DNA of 64,000 bases from Prostheceraeus crozeri (Eukaryota > Platyhelminthes > Polycladida > Euryleptidae), in NCBI GenBank assembly GCA_907163375.1, contig CAJQUW010016929.1, positions 186,001 to 250,000 on the forward strand, in the 5' to 3' direction. The notes below the pieces were generated by a model that saw only the letters and a program-made list of their open reading frames with translations, did not search any database and had not been told where the DNA came from. Positions 43,311-56,370 of the stretch are shown in pieces. The translations under genes were made by a program, and so were the position numbers. The stretch's first letter is position 1, and the number at the start of each line of letters is the position of its first letter.

Positions 43311-45340
43311 TCGTATTACCGAGGTGTTGAGCGGCAGGCAGAGAATGATTTCATACAGTCTACAGAGGCACTGATTGATTTCTACCAAGGCTGTAGACGA
43401 TGGAAAGATTATGTGTCATCACGACCTTGAAAATCACGGGACGCAGCGATCTAAAATCTTGCGTGCAAGTCAGTGACCTGCAGTCAACGAACTGAAAACC
43501 AGAGTCCAGGGATTTCAGAGACTGTGTGCGCATGTGTTATGCAAGCATGCATCCTCATACACTCGTTTACCATAGGATTCATGTTAACAAGGACCGGTAT
43601 TACCCGTCGCCCGCGTATTGCGCATTTACAGACAAGTAATACCCGTCGTCCGCGGCTGTGCGCTAGCCACATTTGCTTGCAACGGTGCACCGGTACATAA
43701 CTAATAAACTGTGCAAAGCTACACTGATGCACTTATTGAATTATAGGCGAGATATCATTTCCTTCACGTCATTTGTGAAGGTCAACTGAAACTTCAAATT
43801 CTTGATGGTAGGGAATTCAATGGAAATTTTATAAAATTATAGGAAAATTCTAAAGGTGCTAAAAAACTTGAAACAGACATGCATAGGTTTCTTTAAATTT
43901 CTATTGCCCAATACTTGTAAGTGACTCTTATCTTTCTTATGCCGCACGTCTCCATGATAGTTCTAATGGAATTCTTCAAAACTATAGATGAAAACGGAAA
44001 TCTTTTGTATAGGCCTATACGACAAAAAATGGGAAAAGCTAAAATAATTAAATTACAAAGTCAGTGGCGGACGAAGCGTCGGGGTTTTATTTGATTATTT
44101 TGTAATTGCATGCATGGATAACAAAGGAAGAGTTTATTTTTCATTCCTTTTTCGAAGTACCTGAGCATATCAGGAAATGTGGAAAGAACCGAATCAATGT
44201 CACGGTTATCTTCAAATTACAATGCAAGAAGGTCAACATTTAGACATCACTCGGCTTCAAGAAGTCTCTGTGCGATGTGGTGATGTTACTGGATGCCGAA
44301 AAATGTCTTTCGAACAGATCGTCAGTCGATTGAATGCCAAGAAAGGCATCTTGGCTCTTATCCATTATATTTTAAATATGTTTTTCGCATGATTTTTTGT
44401 TTTTTATTGTGTTTGCACTTAATGCGAATTAAATAAATATTTTCCCTAAAAGACTAAGTGACTAATAAAGGCTTATTAAAGTTGGGAACCTTTTACGCAC
44501 GTAGTTAGAATGCTTGATAGTAGCACGGTGGATTCGATTATCGCTGTAACTGTACAATAAGTTACTAACTGTGTATCGAGTAAACTGCACTCATTCTACT
44601 AGTAAGATTTACAAAGTGAAAAATTTGTCACGTCAAAAATTTTAAGATTTACTGACATTTCATTCGCAATTGTAAATACACAGAAGGGATTAAATCGTCT
44701 TACGAATTGTGGATCATGTATCAAAAAAGAGAAGACACCTTTTATCAGAAAGAACAACACAAAAATTTAAAAAGAACATAAAAAACATAAAAAACATAAA
44801 AAACATAAAAAACATTTTAAAAAACATTTAAAATATCGCAACCCTAATGGAATGGCCATTATTGACTTCTCCATTCATTCCAACAAAGTGCAGCTTTTGT
44901 AAAATTAATTTGTAATTCTGATTAAAATATTGATCACTTACAATTAAAATAGCAATTATAAAATGTAGCTGATATTTATGACAACACTTTCTTGCTTTAA
45001 TTAAAGGATTAAATAAATGCATAACATAATTCACATGGTTGAGGTGCGCCGAGAGCCATCGAAAGCTCGTGTATATTTTTACTCTGGAGTAAAGAGATGG
45101 GAAATTCCGAAATCAATACTTCTATAAGAATAAACAATTTAAAATTCAGAAAGATCAAGTAGAACACTTGAAGATTTTTTAAAAATGAAAAATATCAAAT
45201 AAGAATCACTAAAGGCAGAACAGCCGTGAAGTAAAGCTGAGGAAGTACGAGTAGAAGAAACAGAAATGTCCAAGAAGAATGCAAAAGAAATGCATCATGT
45301 ATTCATGTTACTGAAAAGACAACACATAGATTTCAGATGT
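43311..45340. other. No gene recognised; local GC-rich patch and A-rich repeat
   Basis: 43473-43700 is richer in CpG than its surroundings, with TACCCGTCG doubled at 43601 and 43640. 44760-44830 is an A-rich run of AAAAAACAT units. The frame at 44177-44392 has no family features. Confidence 0.35.
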
Positions 45341-45854
45341 TTTTTGTAGCAAATAAAATAGCAAAATGATCACTTTTCATCGAAAATTGTACTTAAATAA
45401 TTTTGAATGTAAACCAAGGCCTTTATGTAGGAACAACCTACCGTCATCAGGGAAACAATCTAACTGAAGGGTACATGCACATAAATTTCTACAAAAGATA
45501 TTCAAAATTATCAAGCTATAGAGTACTATAAAACCTAGGTAAATCTATGGTCAGCAAAGACTATGTTCAAAATACCAAAGAAATGATTTTTTGCCTTTAG
45601 TAGTTATATCATTTCTTTGGTATTTTGAACATAGTCTTTGCTGACCATAGATTTACCTAGGTTTTATAGTACTCTATAGCTTGATAATTTTGAATATCTT
45701 TTGTAGAAATTTATGTGCATGTACCCTTCAGTTAGATTGTTTCTCTGATGACGGTAGGTTGTTCCTACAGAAAGGCCTTGGTTTACATTCAAAATTATTT
45801 AAGTACAATTTTCGATGAAAAGTGGTCATTTTGCTATTTTATTTGCTACAAAAA
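45341..45854. repeat. Near-perfect palindrome, 246-bp arms
   Basis: Arms 45341-45586 and 45609-45854 differ at three positions that I can see, with a 22-bp loop. Neither arm has coding features. Such a transcript would fold into one long double-stranded hairpin. It could be a recent inverted duplication, a foldback element or an assembly fold-back artefact. Confidence 0.92.
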
Positions 45855-46709
45855 TTTATAGTGGGCTTCCTGCTGGAAAAAGATTTCAGATGGTTACAGA
45901 AATAATTCATTCGATGTATTCTGATGAGTTTTAACTTTTATTGAATACATCTGACTCTGAGATTGCATGAAAACCAGAACTGACAGTAAAGTTAGCGATT
46001 TCGAATCATTATTCGCTCTTTTTTCATACATTATCGCTGTCAGTGAGTGCAGAGAAAGATTCCCATTTGCATTAGCATCTCTAATTGCAGATCATTTTCT
46101 CATAATGCGCTCCATTTCATTGTCACCGAGAAATAAATGGAAACTTTTGGGAGGCAATTATGAAAACAAGAAATTATATCAACCTTCTTAGAGGCCTTAT
46201 TAATGTGATTTCTGTCAAATATACTCAAAACCTTTCTCAACTGCAATGAGCTACAGCAACAATGCAACAAATGGCGAATCTGAAAACGCAATTAAACACA
46301 TCGAGTTGAAATGTCTTCAAAATTTACCAATAATGAGAAGCCAAGCTGTCTAATGGGACAAATGATTTTCATCTGATATCGTTTTCAGCAACGTTAAATG
46401 TCATTGAAATCCGACAATCTGAATTATTAAAGGAAAGTAATACTAAAGAACAATAAGCTATGGACAAACTAAAGCAGCAATCCTAAAGTACATGCGTTGT
46501 AATGACAGTGATGCTTAAAGAATGACGGCTTTCATGTATTTGCCAAAGATTCACAGTTATTATCATTTCTCTTTATGTATAAAATAATCTTAGTGGTCAA
46601 CTTCAAATAAAAAGAGAGAAAGATCGCCAGCGTCATTTCTAAAATCGGGAATATGTAATGTTGCACCTAAAGCATTTTACAACTTCGACATTAGTGTTCA
46701 GAGCTATAC
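45855..46709. other. No gene recognised
   Basis: No frame with recognisable features. Confidence 0.3.
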
Positions 46710-47200
46710 GGTATAACTATAAGGTAAATCACACGGAAGATGTATTTCTTCCCAAAAATGAGCCCTGTGGAACTACGGACTTGCATCAACTTCTCCTAAT
46801 TTAACTCTGTGCTGGCAAGTTGTTAGTTCAGCATTGGTCATGATTAAGCAACGACATCGTGTGAAGCATGACAACAAAAGGTCGCGTGGGATGGAATCAA
46901 AAGCCTGGTTCGTGACAATCGTCGAAATTCGCTCTGCTCTGACATCTGGCGATTCTAACATCCAGAGTATGTGATGGATAATAGTCCAGACAGATGATTG
47001 TTATGGTCTATACGCAAGTTGATTCCGATCGTATCAATCAATGAACAGCTAAGTGGAAGATGCTTCAAAGTAGTATCTTTGCAAATTAATTTGACAATGG
47101 GAAGCAATGAAACCTGCGGCCTTGAGAATTCATTGCGGATTGGGGATACCTTCGGAATTGAGCAATTGTTTACAGTCTCCCAAACATCACAGAGCGACAA
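46710..47200 (-). mobile_element. LINE reverse transcriptase fragment
   Basis: Minus-strand pieces in several frames: SRPQVSLLPIVKLICK (like FRPISLLPIVSK, about 47080-47130), QAFDSIPRDLLLS (motif A, about 46870-46910), CQHRVKLGEV and SVVPQGSFLG (motif B, about 46755-46785). The order is that of the fingers and palm of a CR1/Jockey-type polymerase. YADD and everything after are missing. A dead fragment with several breaks. Confidence 0.8.
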
Positions 47201-47253
47201 ATGATGTCCTAATAATGTAATAAAATAGCGATTACAGTAATTACAATAATAAT

Positions 47254-47345
47254 CTTCACTGAATGGGAGCAGTCCTGAATAGCCACCATTTTTCCTATGC
47301 TAGGAAACATCAGCAGGCCTAGTTCATATCTCTCAACATCGATAC
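47254..47345 (-). repeat. Dispersed ~100-bp repeat, copy 2
   Basis: In reverse complement, TCGATGTTGAGAGATATGAA and AGGCCTGCTGATGTTTCCT match the copy at 13193. It abuts the 5' side of the LINE fragment. Confidence 0.5.
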
Positions 47346-48255
47346 AACTCACGAACATGCTACTGATATTTCGCTAGTCCTCAGAGCCATGAGGTGGTCC
47401 AATGGACCCCGCAGCCATATTTTTCTATCGACAGTGTATCAAACGCTCATGCCCATGTAAAGTCATCATTTTTGACAGTGATTCCGCATGTGATATCTAA
47501 TTCATTTCAATTGAATCAGCAAAAGCATGACAGACACGCCTTGGGGGTCCACTGGACTTACTTCAAATCTCAGAAGGTGTAGATTCCCATCCAAAACCTT
47601 TTGCTATCAGATAAAAAAGACTTTGCGCATGTCTACAGTGGTATATGTTGCATGAAATTCATCTAGTTACTGTTCACATTATGCTCGTGTATATGCGCTG
47701 TGTTATAAGATCGCAAAATGCGAATATCTTGCTCTCGCATATGATCGCGCGTGACTGGTTAGCCTATATGAACAATTCGGCATAAATTAATGTTCAAGAT
47801 GAAAGCTATCATTGTATTCTTAGTTCGACACCAAAAAAGAGCTGCTGACAAAGCTTTGACCACAACCATTGATGAGTTTACCATCTACAATCATCTACAT
47901 CTGTTTAGAATCTAAAGGTGCAGCAATTATGGCTCCGGATAGGCCTATTTCCGATAGGCATGGATAAATAAAACATAATTTAACATCTGAGGGTTCAATG
48001 TAGAAGTTAACGACGTGAAGCCGCCTCCGAAAAACGTGAAGGAAAGCTAGGAATTTGTAAAGAGGGTTTTCAGCTCGCTTTCCTCAGGAGAAACTGAAAG
48101 GCGAGCTGAAAGCTCGAGTAATAAACATCATTGTACAGAAAAGAGTTTTCTGGGAAGAAATTCTGCATATCATTCCAGTATGAAAGAATATGTCTTCATC
48201 TGTAATATTCACGTAATTGCGCATCTTGAATTAACTTCCAGTATGGCTGCAGGCG
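47346..48255. other. No gene recognised
   Basis: TAGGCCTA at 47940. The frame at 47394-47582 has no family features. Confidence 0.3.
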
Positions 48256-48318
48256 CGTCGATGTTGAGAGATGTGAGCTTTTGATAATTCCTAAAACTGG
48301 GGTAAATGGCAGCTGCTA
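48256..48318 (+). repeat. Dispersed ~100-bp repeat, copy 3 (partial)
   Basis: TCGATGTTGAGAGATGTGAG followed by AATTCCT and AATGGCAGCT; matches the first ~70 bp of the 13193 copy. Confidence 0.45.
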
Positions 48319-49674
48319 GAAATAAATCAATTTTGAATTACTTGTTTTCAAACAACAGTGCTCACTGGTGCACTACCATGTACAAAATGTCATTTAAACT
48401 TTTTGAAACTCTTTCTGCAGGCCTTTATTTTAGATTAATGGAAAGAGAACATTACAGAGGGTGAAACTGATTGTAAAATTAACCGTTTGATCATAATTTT
48501 TTCGCACATTTTTCATGTTTCGACATAAAAGTTTTGCCTTCTATTTACATTATTTCTGAATATTTCGGCAACATTCATCCCTTTGACTACTTGGTAAATT
48601 TAAGGCTGACTACTGAAATGCTCTTCGTAGTAGAGAGTCTGTAAATATATTTGAGACAATAGATTAAAAATCTGTTTCATGTTCCTGTTCACAGAGTTCT
48701 CGCTACACTTCATCCAGCATTATTAATCAGCCGTGATATTGAAACTAAAATGAAACTAACGTACATTCTGTTAAATAGAAACAGTGGCATAATGAATTCC
48801 TAAATGACACTTTGTAAGAGACAAAATTCTTAGTCCTGCAGAAAGCTACCTTCAATCAATTAGAAAGCGATTGAAGAAATATTTAAAAGTAAACAGATGA
48901 GATATTTCTATTCTAAAGAGCTCGTGAACATGCAGCGGTGGTTTTGCCTGAATAGCATGATGACATCAAAATCGGAGTTTGCAGCGAAATCGGTTGCAAT
49001 GAATAATCATAAATGCGATCATTTTAATGGACAAGTGTCTGTAAGAATGAAGCAATCGGGAGTGCAAAATATGGAAGTCGAGCTGCGTTCAAATTCGAAG
49101 ATCGCATGTCCCTCACGTCTTGATAAGCTAAGAAACCTCCCATTTTTAGACATGAAGTTTGATACTTTAAATAAGAGCGATAAAAACTTGTGCAAATAGT
49201 AAAATTCATTTATAAAGACTCACTGATAATCATCTGCTACCCTTCTTCGAGGGCTTCGATTATTTCATTTGAGGAACCCCAGTTTATTCCAGATATCAAA
49301 AGTAACTACCTTGTTGAATATTTTTAAATCCGTACGGATTTTTTGTCCGGATTATCAATCATTTCGATTTCCGGCTCCAGAACGCGGATTATAATATCGG
49401 ATACAATGAACGTTGCAGAGTTCCGTTCCCATATCTGCGTGTGCATAGCGAGAGTTCCGGATTATCGGAGTTCGGATTAAAGAAGTTTAATTAGTTCGAT
49501 TAAGAAGTTATTTCTTTTCTGATTAGACCAATCAACATCAGCTCACAACTTTTCCGATGAGGAGTCATATCGTTCGAGGCTTCAACTTTCCGATCCCCTC
49601 TCACACTCTCAAAGTTCAAAATTTTCGTAGGAAAATATCCGAAAATACGAGTAAATGGTTATGCATGCACAAAG
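48319..49674. other. No gene recognised
   Basis: The 100-residue frame at 48897-49199 has no recognisable domain. 49336-49475 has TCCGGATTATC text resembling the 38575 array. Confidence 0.35.
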
Positions 49675-50955
49675 AGAAAGAGGGATGGGGCACATTGAAC
49701 ATGTTTTTGAACTTTTCTCAACAGTTTGAATACGCTAAATCAAATGAACCAAAATTAAACTCGGATGAAAAGTTGAGGGAATGCTAAGTAGTCTCTGAGT
49801 TGTTGGACGTTTCTGTGACATTTCATCTCCTAACAATGCAAATAAAATTTTTACCTAAGTGGGTCAATGTGCCCCATGGCTGGGGCACAGTGAACTACCG
49901 TTAGTTATTACTCTCTTTTCAGCTTCATTTGACTTTATGCATCAGATCCATAGCTTCAGTTCATGGATTATCAAAATCAAAAAAAAATTCATAGTTTGAG
50001 ATTTTTATTGGCAAAAATGATAGTATATGCTAAATATGAAAAAATACGTGCCAAATTCTGAATTTAAAAATATTCATTCTTATCAGAGTTCTCAAATTAG
50101 TAGCATTATTCATAAAAGAATAGCATTCGTAAAAGCATTAATGCTAAATTTATTGATACACAATATCACATTCATCATTGTGGTCATCAATTAAAGCTTG
50201 CTTGTAGGCATTGCGCATTACATGTAGACATGTAGGACACAAGTAGGCCTAAAAAAGCTGAGAAATCACCAAGCACCAAAAAAAGCATCAATAATTCAAT
50301 TTGTTTGACGAGCAAGTGCGTATGCATTCAAAGCCACATCATTTTCATTGAGGCAGCTGATCTATATCAATGCATCAATTATTTTTTTCAACATTAATTC
50401 TTCGCCATGCTGCCCTTGTGCCTTGTTCTCGTAAGTGGTTGTAGCGTACAAAAAAGAATACCATAACTGCTCAAATATTTCCATACAGTCAATTTGATAG
50501 CGTTTCAGACCTTATAAATCACTTCGCTCACTCAATAAAAAAACATGAGTTTCGAAGTGGGGCACTATGAAGTCATGAACCTTGTTCAAAGTGCCTCATC
50601 TTGGGTGTTTTAATGTGCCCCACATCATCAACTTTTCAAAAACGTGTTCGTGTAATAAGGCTTCACTCAGATAGTTTCAACTAATACGATAGATTAATTA
50701 AATTGATAAAGAATATTTGAGAGAAATGTTGTCTAATGAAAATACACGCAAAAGTTCTGATTTTCTGAAAATTTACTTTTTCATTACAATTTTGGAAAGT
50801 CCTGTGAAAGTAATGATGGAGAGCATAAACAATTGAAATTGTCAAAGGAATCATGCCTATTTGATGCAGTAAACAATGTCTTAAAGCATAAAGCTCCACT
50901 ATTTACAGTTTCGGAGAAAAGGCTGGTGGTTTAATGTGCCCCAGCCTCCCCTACA
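49675..50955. mobile_element. Unclassified element with GGGGCACATT ends
   Basis: The left end GAGGGATGGGGCACATTGAA and the reverse of the right end (TAGGGGAGGCTGGGGCACATTAAA, 50933-50953) form an imperfect terminal inverted repeat. GGGGCAC or its reverse recurs inside at 49869, 49882, 50559 and 50615, including a hairpin TGTGCCCCATGGCTGGGGCA (49868-49887). No coding is recognised and no target duplication is clear. Confidence 0.55.
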
Positions 50956-51063
50956 CAGCTCACTAGCATGGAGAAGAATGTACATGCAATACAGAAACTA
51001 ATATGAGGGGAGGAGACGCATGTTTAATTCATGTATATTCTTCAACATTTGTATATATTACAA

Positions 51064-51098
<35 letters not shown>

Positions 51099-52556
51099 GC
51101 GCGAGCACACACACACCCAGTTGCACCTTACCAAAATCCTGGCATTCAGACCACGCTAATTGCCTTTCCTTGCCATATCCACACTGAAAGGAATTGGTAG
51201 CATTGTGACATTGAAGTTACTTTTATTCTATCTTGATATAGCTCTTAGCTTTTCTTTCTGTTGAATTTCTCTTCCACAAAACCACTTGAGAGATGCACTG
51301 GGAGTTCAGATGCCGTGGCGCTTTTTTCTCTCATTTACGCGCACCAAAATGAGGTGTTCATTGTATATTTACATCAATTTCCTCTCATGCCTACAATTTT
51401 ATCCATTGTTTAATCATGTTCTCTATTTCCTCATCATTTCTAGGACAAGTCTGAGACACTCCAAATGCGAGAGACGTTTTGCTATGTCCATCAGGCACGT
51501 TCCAAAGTGTCTTTGTTGCTTTACACAAGTTGATCCTTCACTTTCTTAACTCATTGAGGTTGAAGGCATTTTGACACTTAGGAAATATATCATTTAATTG
51601 GAAGGAATAACTATCTGCTGTCAACGTGAAGAAATTTACTTTGTAACTGAGTATTTGGGATGCTATAATTTTGGGACAGCCAGAGTCTTAAATCCCTACA
51701 CGCTGTTCCACTCAGTAAGTGGATTGAGGGGGATTTAAGGGGATAAGAAGGACTTGTCTTCCACATGGTTATAATCGGAGGGTGTTTCTCCTCCTGATCT
51801 CTACTCATTAGGGCAGCAGTGAAATTTCGAGTCATGTAGATTGAATTCAAATCATTTGGACCATTGCTATTCACTGATGTGCTTAAAATTGCTCATAGAC
51901 TTTTATCATAGAAAAAATGAAATTTTTCGAATTACAAAATCAAATGCATTTCAATAAATATTCGTGCAGAAGACCTAAATTTTGTCTGAGCTATCCACTT
52001 TTTCCTCATCAATCAATGCTCTCATGCGAAATGCGAAAAATATTTAAAGCAAAGTTTCTTTTATTGAAATACTTAATTTCCACTTATTAAGGCACTAAAA
52101 CATTACTGGTCCACTTTGCACTGATCATCACAACACAATGATATTAAATAGATAGTTATTTTTGCTATTTGCATGTAATTCATATTTAAATCGCAACGTT
52201 TGTCTACGTAGTAAATATAACATACATACACTACATGCATACGCCTTTAGAACTGACATGACATAATAATACTATTCGCTTTAAGCTAATCTGCATATAC
52301 TGGTATTTTCTAATTAAAGAAACATTAGCCCAAATTTTTTTTTCCATGCCGTTCAGATAAAGAAATATTCTGCGCTGTGTGAACTACCTACCCAAAATTT
52401 ATTATATGCGAAGGCATAGTGGTTCCAACGAGTGAACTAAACGCAGATGAGGCTCTTAGACACTTCTTATAGCCTGGCATCTCCGTCCACTCCAGAATTG
52501 AAAGTGAATCCACGCCATTTTAGAAAATAATCACGCACTAATCTTTTTTTGACGCA
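50956..52556. other. No gene recognised; microsatellites at 51065-51116
   Basis: A (CT)n run of ~30 bp is followed by a CACACA run. The rest lacks credible frames. Confidence 0.4.
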
Positions 52557-52605
52557 TGACGTCATCAGTCATGAAAATATGACGTCATCAATCATGAACT
52601 CAGTA
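52557..52605. promoter_or_regulatory. Two CRE-like TGACGTCATC sites at 23-bp spacing
   Basis: TGACGTCATCA at 52557 and 52580, each followed by a TCATGAA-like word. TGACGTCA is the binding palindrome of CREB/ATF factors. No gene start is visible nearby, so the role is unknown. Confidence 0.45.
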
Positions 52606-53675
52606 TGTCATAAATTGCTCACAGGATAGTGAAGCGCACAATCGAATTCCAGAATCTATCTCTTCACTTGTACTCGATTAATTAATGAAAAATCAAAACT
52701 TTTATGAAATAGTCACAGATAAAAGGCCTACGATGCTCTGGCCACTAACTTAAAATATTTTGCAGTGAATGGGAGGAGGAACATTGAACAACGTGAAAAA
52801 GGTTAATGCAAAGTGTATGCGAAGTTTTTGTGACATTTCATTTCCTCGCAATTTGAATTTGAACGCTTTATGAGTTTCAGAATCTGATCTTTCACTATTC
52901 TTTTGTTGTCATGGATCATCAAAAATCAAGTGAGGTTCAATTAAGTGATCGGTTACGATTTCTAATTTCACTAGTATGATTTTTGAGTGATTCCAATTTC
53001 AATCAACTCATTGGCTATCAATTTTTGGCGATCCCTAATCGTTACCATCAAACTCTAATGCTATCATTGAACTTGAACATGGAAATGTGCAGCAGAATCT
53101 TGTAGTGATGACAGATTTCTGCAGCGCCATCACGCGGAGATACTGCGACTTGTCAGGCCAATTTCAGTGACCAGTTTTCCTCCGGCGAATCTCCGTGAAG
53201 GTGAAATGGAAAACAAGGTTTGTCTGATTGACTTTCTCTCTCAACGTCAGCCAATTTATCACTTCATGTTCACATTTCTTAATTGCTGGCCAAAACATTG
53301 GTAACACGGAAGATATGCTCGTGAGACAATTCATTATCCTCATCTGACGGAGCAAGCGTGGGAGAATGACTGTCCTTCGTTGTATCCAATCACGAGCAAT
53401 GCCAAGTCAGGTGAGCAATCTACTTCTCATGGACTTCTGACCACGAAGGTTGCTGAGTTGCTTCCTTTTTCATTTACGGTGTGGGCAAAATTCATTATGT
53501 TGAAAATTGTGATGAAAATAACAAAATCAAAACTCGAATTTCACAATTTGGATTTCAGCTGTCTGCAATTATTGTTGATAAATGTCAAAAGAACGAACAT
53601 TCTGTCAGGTGACGACCTCCGAGATAATTTAATCAATCAAAACCTCTCCTTTAATGCGACTGCTAGCTAGTTTCT
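52606..53675. other. No gene recognised
   Basis: The minus-strand frame at 53164-53355 has no recognised domain. Confidence 0.3.
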
Positions 53676-53948
53676 TGCCGTGAGACAGTGGGTAGTGCCT
53701 CAGCTTCACAACCCTATAGTGACAAGGTCGAGTCCTGCCGTGAGACAGTCGGTAGTACCTCAGCTTCACAACCCTATAGTGACAAGGTCGAGTCCCGCTG
53801 TGAGGCGGTGGGTAGTGGCTCAGCTTCACAACCCTATAGTGACAAGGTCGAGTCCTGCCGTGGGACAGTAGGCATTGACTCTGCTTCACAACCCTATGGT
53901 AACAAGATCGAGTCCTGTTGTAAGACAGTGGGCAGTGGCTCTGCTTAA
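53676..53948. repeat. 60-bp tandem array with tRNA-like promoter boxes
   Basis: About 4.5 copies at exactly 60-bp period; the core CAGCTTCACAACCCTATAGT is identical in three copies. Each unit has AAGGTCGAGTCC, near the Pol III B box (GGTTCGANTCC), and GTGGGTAGTGGCTCAG, near an A box, about 35 bp apart as in tRNA genes. A tRNA-derived SINE head multiplied in tandem is a fair guess. Open frames in all registers here are by-products of the repeat. Confidence 0.8.
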
Positions 53949-56370
53949 CATAGAGGCTGGAGGTTCTGCCTTACCATCCTCTAGAGATGAGTTCAATTTT
54001 GATTGAATTCAATGATTCATGTACAAGACAAACCTTCATCGGCTACTGACTGCTTTTGCCACCCTTATTGGCATCAGAATCATTAAGTTGTCATCGCCTA
54101 GGGCTCTTGCTTTCAAACTGGAAACATAAATTATGCACATGTATGCTTCGAATACAATTACTATTCATGAAAGAAGCTGAGAACTGGAATTCTGCACATT
54201 ATTCCAAACACGAGGCTACTTTAATGTCGCACACTTCCATATATGACCTCTTTATATGTCAAAGCAATGCTATTCAGTGAAAAAAAACACTACATGTAAT
54301 TCCGATGAAAAATGACGTCTGAGACGATAGGTTATCGGATAACTGCAAATAACTCACTACATGTTAAAAACGCAAATAATGAGGATACAAACTAAGCATC
54401 TGAAGCTTGCCCTTGTTCCTTCCACAAGAACTTTCCTTGGAATTCGTCCCTCCTTGTCAATAGAAATCGAGAATTTGCCTTTCCAAAGTTTTCGCATCAT
54501 TTCTCTTTTGTTGATCTCTACTCGTCATTTGGGCGCATTTCGGCGCCATTTTGAAGCCCAGTCTCAGACATTTATTCGGCGACGACCTCTGCCAAAGTCT
54601 TTTCCCATCTACAACTTGACAATAACAAGCAGAGATGAGAAATAGTGAAAAACAAAGCCCGGTGCAAGAAGGAGCCTTCCTAGTCGTCTCCATTCTTCCA
54701 ATGCGCAGAGATGGAAAATGGCTGAAGGAAAATTGGATGTGTGGGTTGATGGTAGCCGAAAAATGGAACGTTTTGAATAAGAAATACACCTGAGATTTGA
54801 CTTTGCGTTGTCCTTAATGACGTATGCTTAATGGATGCGCCATCGTGCGGCATTTTGAGCATGAGGCGGCGACGAGGGGGAACTGGAGTAGGCAGAAAAG
54901 GTCTTTAACATCTTACAGACACAAAGTGGACCAGAAAGCGCGCGTTAGTCAGAGGTTTGTCTTAATGGAAGCAAAACAATTAAATTGTCATCGTGTCGTT
55001 TTGAATTGAAAGTTCAACGATTGAATTCCAATACGGCGATGCATGTGAGAGACAAAATGGCCAAAATTGTGAAATTAGACTTCTGAACTCCATCACAATG
55101 AGCCTCTCTGAGAGATGAAAATGAAATGATGATCGCCGAGTACATAAAAGCTGATAAAGTTCCTCATTCCAACGGCAGCGTGAATGATAAGAATTCTATG
55201 GTCTCTGGAAATCTAGAAAATGAAGATGTCTGAAGCGGCTAAGATTTCTATCAATTTCTTACCTAAAACAGACCAGAATTCCTTATCTTCGTAACCTATT
55301 ATGTCACAATATCCTTCCATTACGGCCGATAAATGGATAGCTATGTCAGTGTATCGACTTGTATAACAAAAAGATAGATACTTCGTGTTGAATCCAAGTC
55401 ATATTGATAGCAAATTATTTCAAGTTTCCTCATGGCCTTTTAAGATTGCCTTGTTTTTTTAGTCCTTTATTCATAGATATGTCAACCAGAAATGCTTCTC
55501 TATTTTGCAAATTGACAGCTCAACTTGTGTCACTAAAAAGTCAGATGTTAAAGAACCATTTTCGAGCATGTCTGTCGATGGGAACGCTCCACCAGTTCTC
55601 TTAAGGCAGTCTGTTATTGAAATTAAATATCATTTTTTATTATCTACGACTAATATTAAAGGAATACAAAAGGTATTAAGCACTAGGAATGCTCGAGCTT
55701 CAAATGAGCATTTGTTACTATTTATTGCTCTTAATAAAGGCAGCATAGATGCATCAAAATATGCACTTCGATGATTATTGTCATTCTTCACCCTTGACAA
55801 ATAAAAATGATCGTCGAAGCGCATATTTAAATGTAGACTCGCCGACGAGCAAGCCCTCGATCTAAAACAACATACCGCAGATAATTTGTGACATAAATCT
55901 ATCAAATAAATTTTATTGTTCCTTTGTTGGCGGACGACTCGAAATTAGAAGAAAATGTCATACCGGTATGAAGTCAGTTACGGTCATGGAGATTAGAAAT
56001 CTATGCTGTCGAAGTTAAAAGAGGACAATGGAGAACTATGATCGAACCAGATTTGACTTTGACAACAGATCTATAGTTCAGGACACTGTCGTCTTTATTT
56101 TGAGATAACTTCCGATGCCTGAAGTTTTCACGCTGAGTATGATCGACTTGAAAGTTGTGTCCGGTTTGAAAATAAATAGAATAGCAAGTGCAGCATGAAA
56201 GTAAATGTGACCACATACTCATAAATTTCGTTCCCATTTTTGCATGACTGACCTACATACATTGTACATCGATAAAAAGGAGTTTTGTCGAGTCTTACGG
56301 CGCCCAGCATGATTTTCGGCCATTAGGATCTACTACAAGTGCATTAATTGACATCACAGATTTTGTATCC
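53949..56370. other. No gene recognised
   Basis: Several frames of 60-110 residues (for example 54457-54789, 55505-55774) have no domain that I recognise and no homologue within the window. Confidence 0.35.

Noticed and set aside
43473-43732. CpG-rich patch as a promoter or CpG island
   Set aside because: It is short and has no downstream gene; only a doubled TACCCGTCG word supports anything special.
48897-49199. 100-residue frame as a gene
   Set aside because: It has no domain, no splice context and no repeat support; length alone is not enough in AT-rich DNA.
53629-53948. Overlapping frames encoding SQPYSDKVES-like or HYRVVKL-like repeats
   Set aside because: All registers of the exact 60-bp tandem array stay open because 60 is a multiple of three; there is no gene signal.
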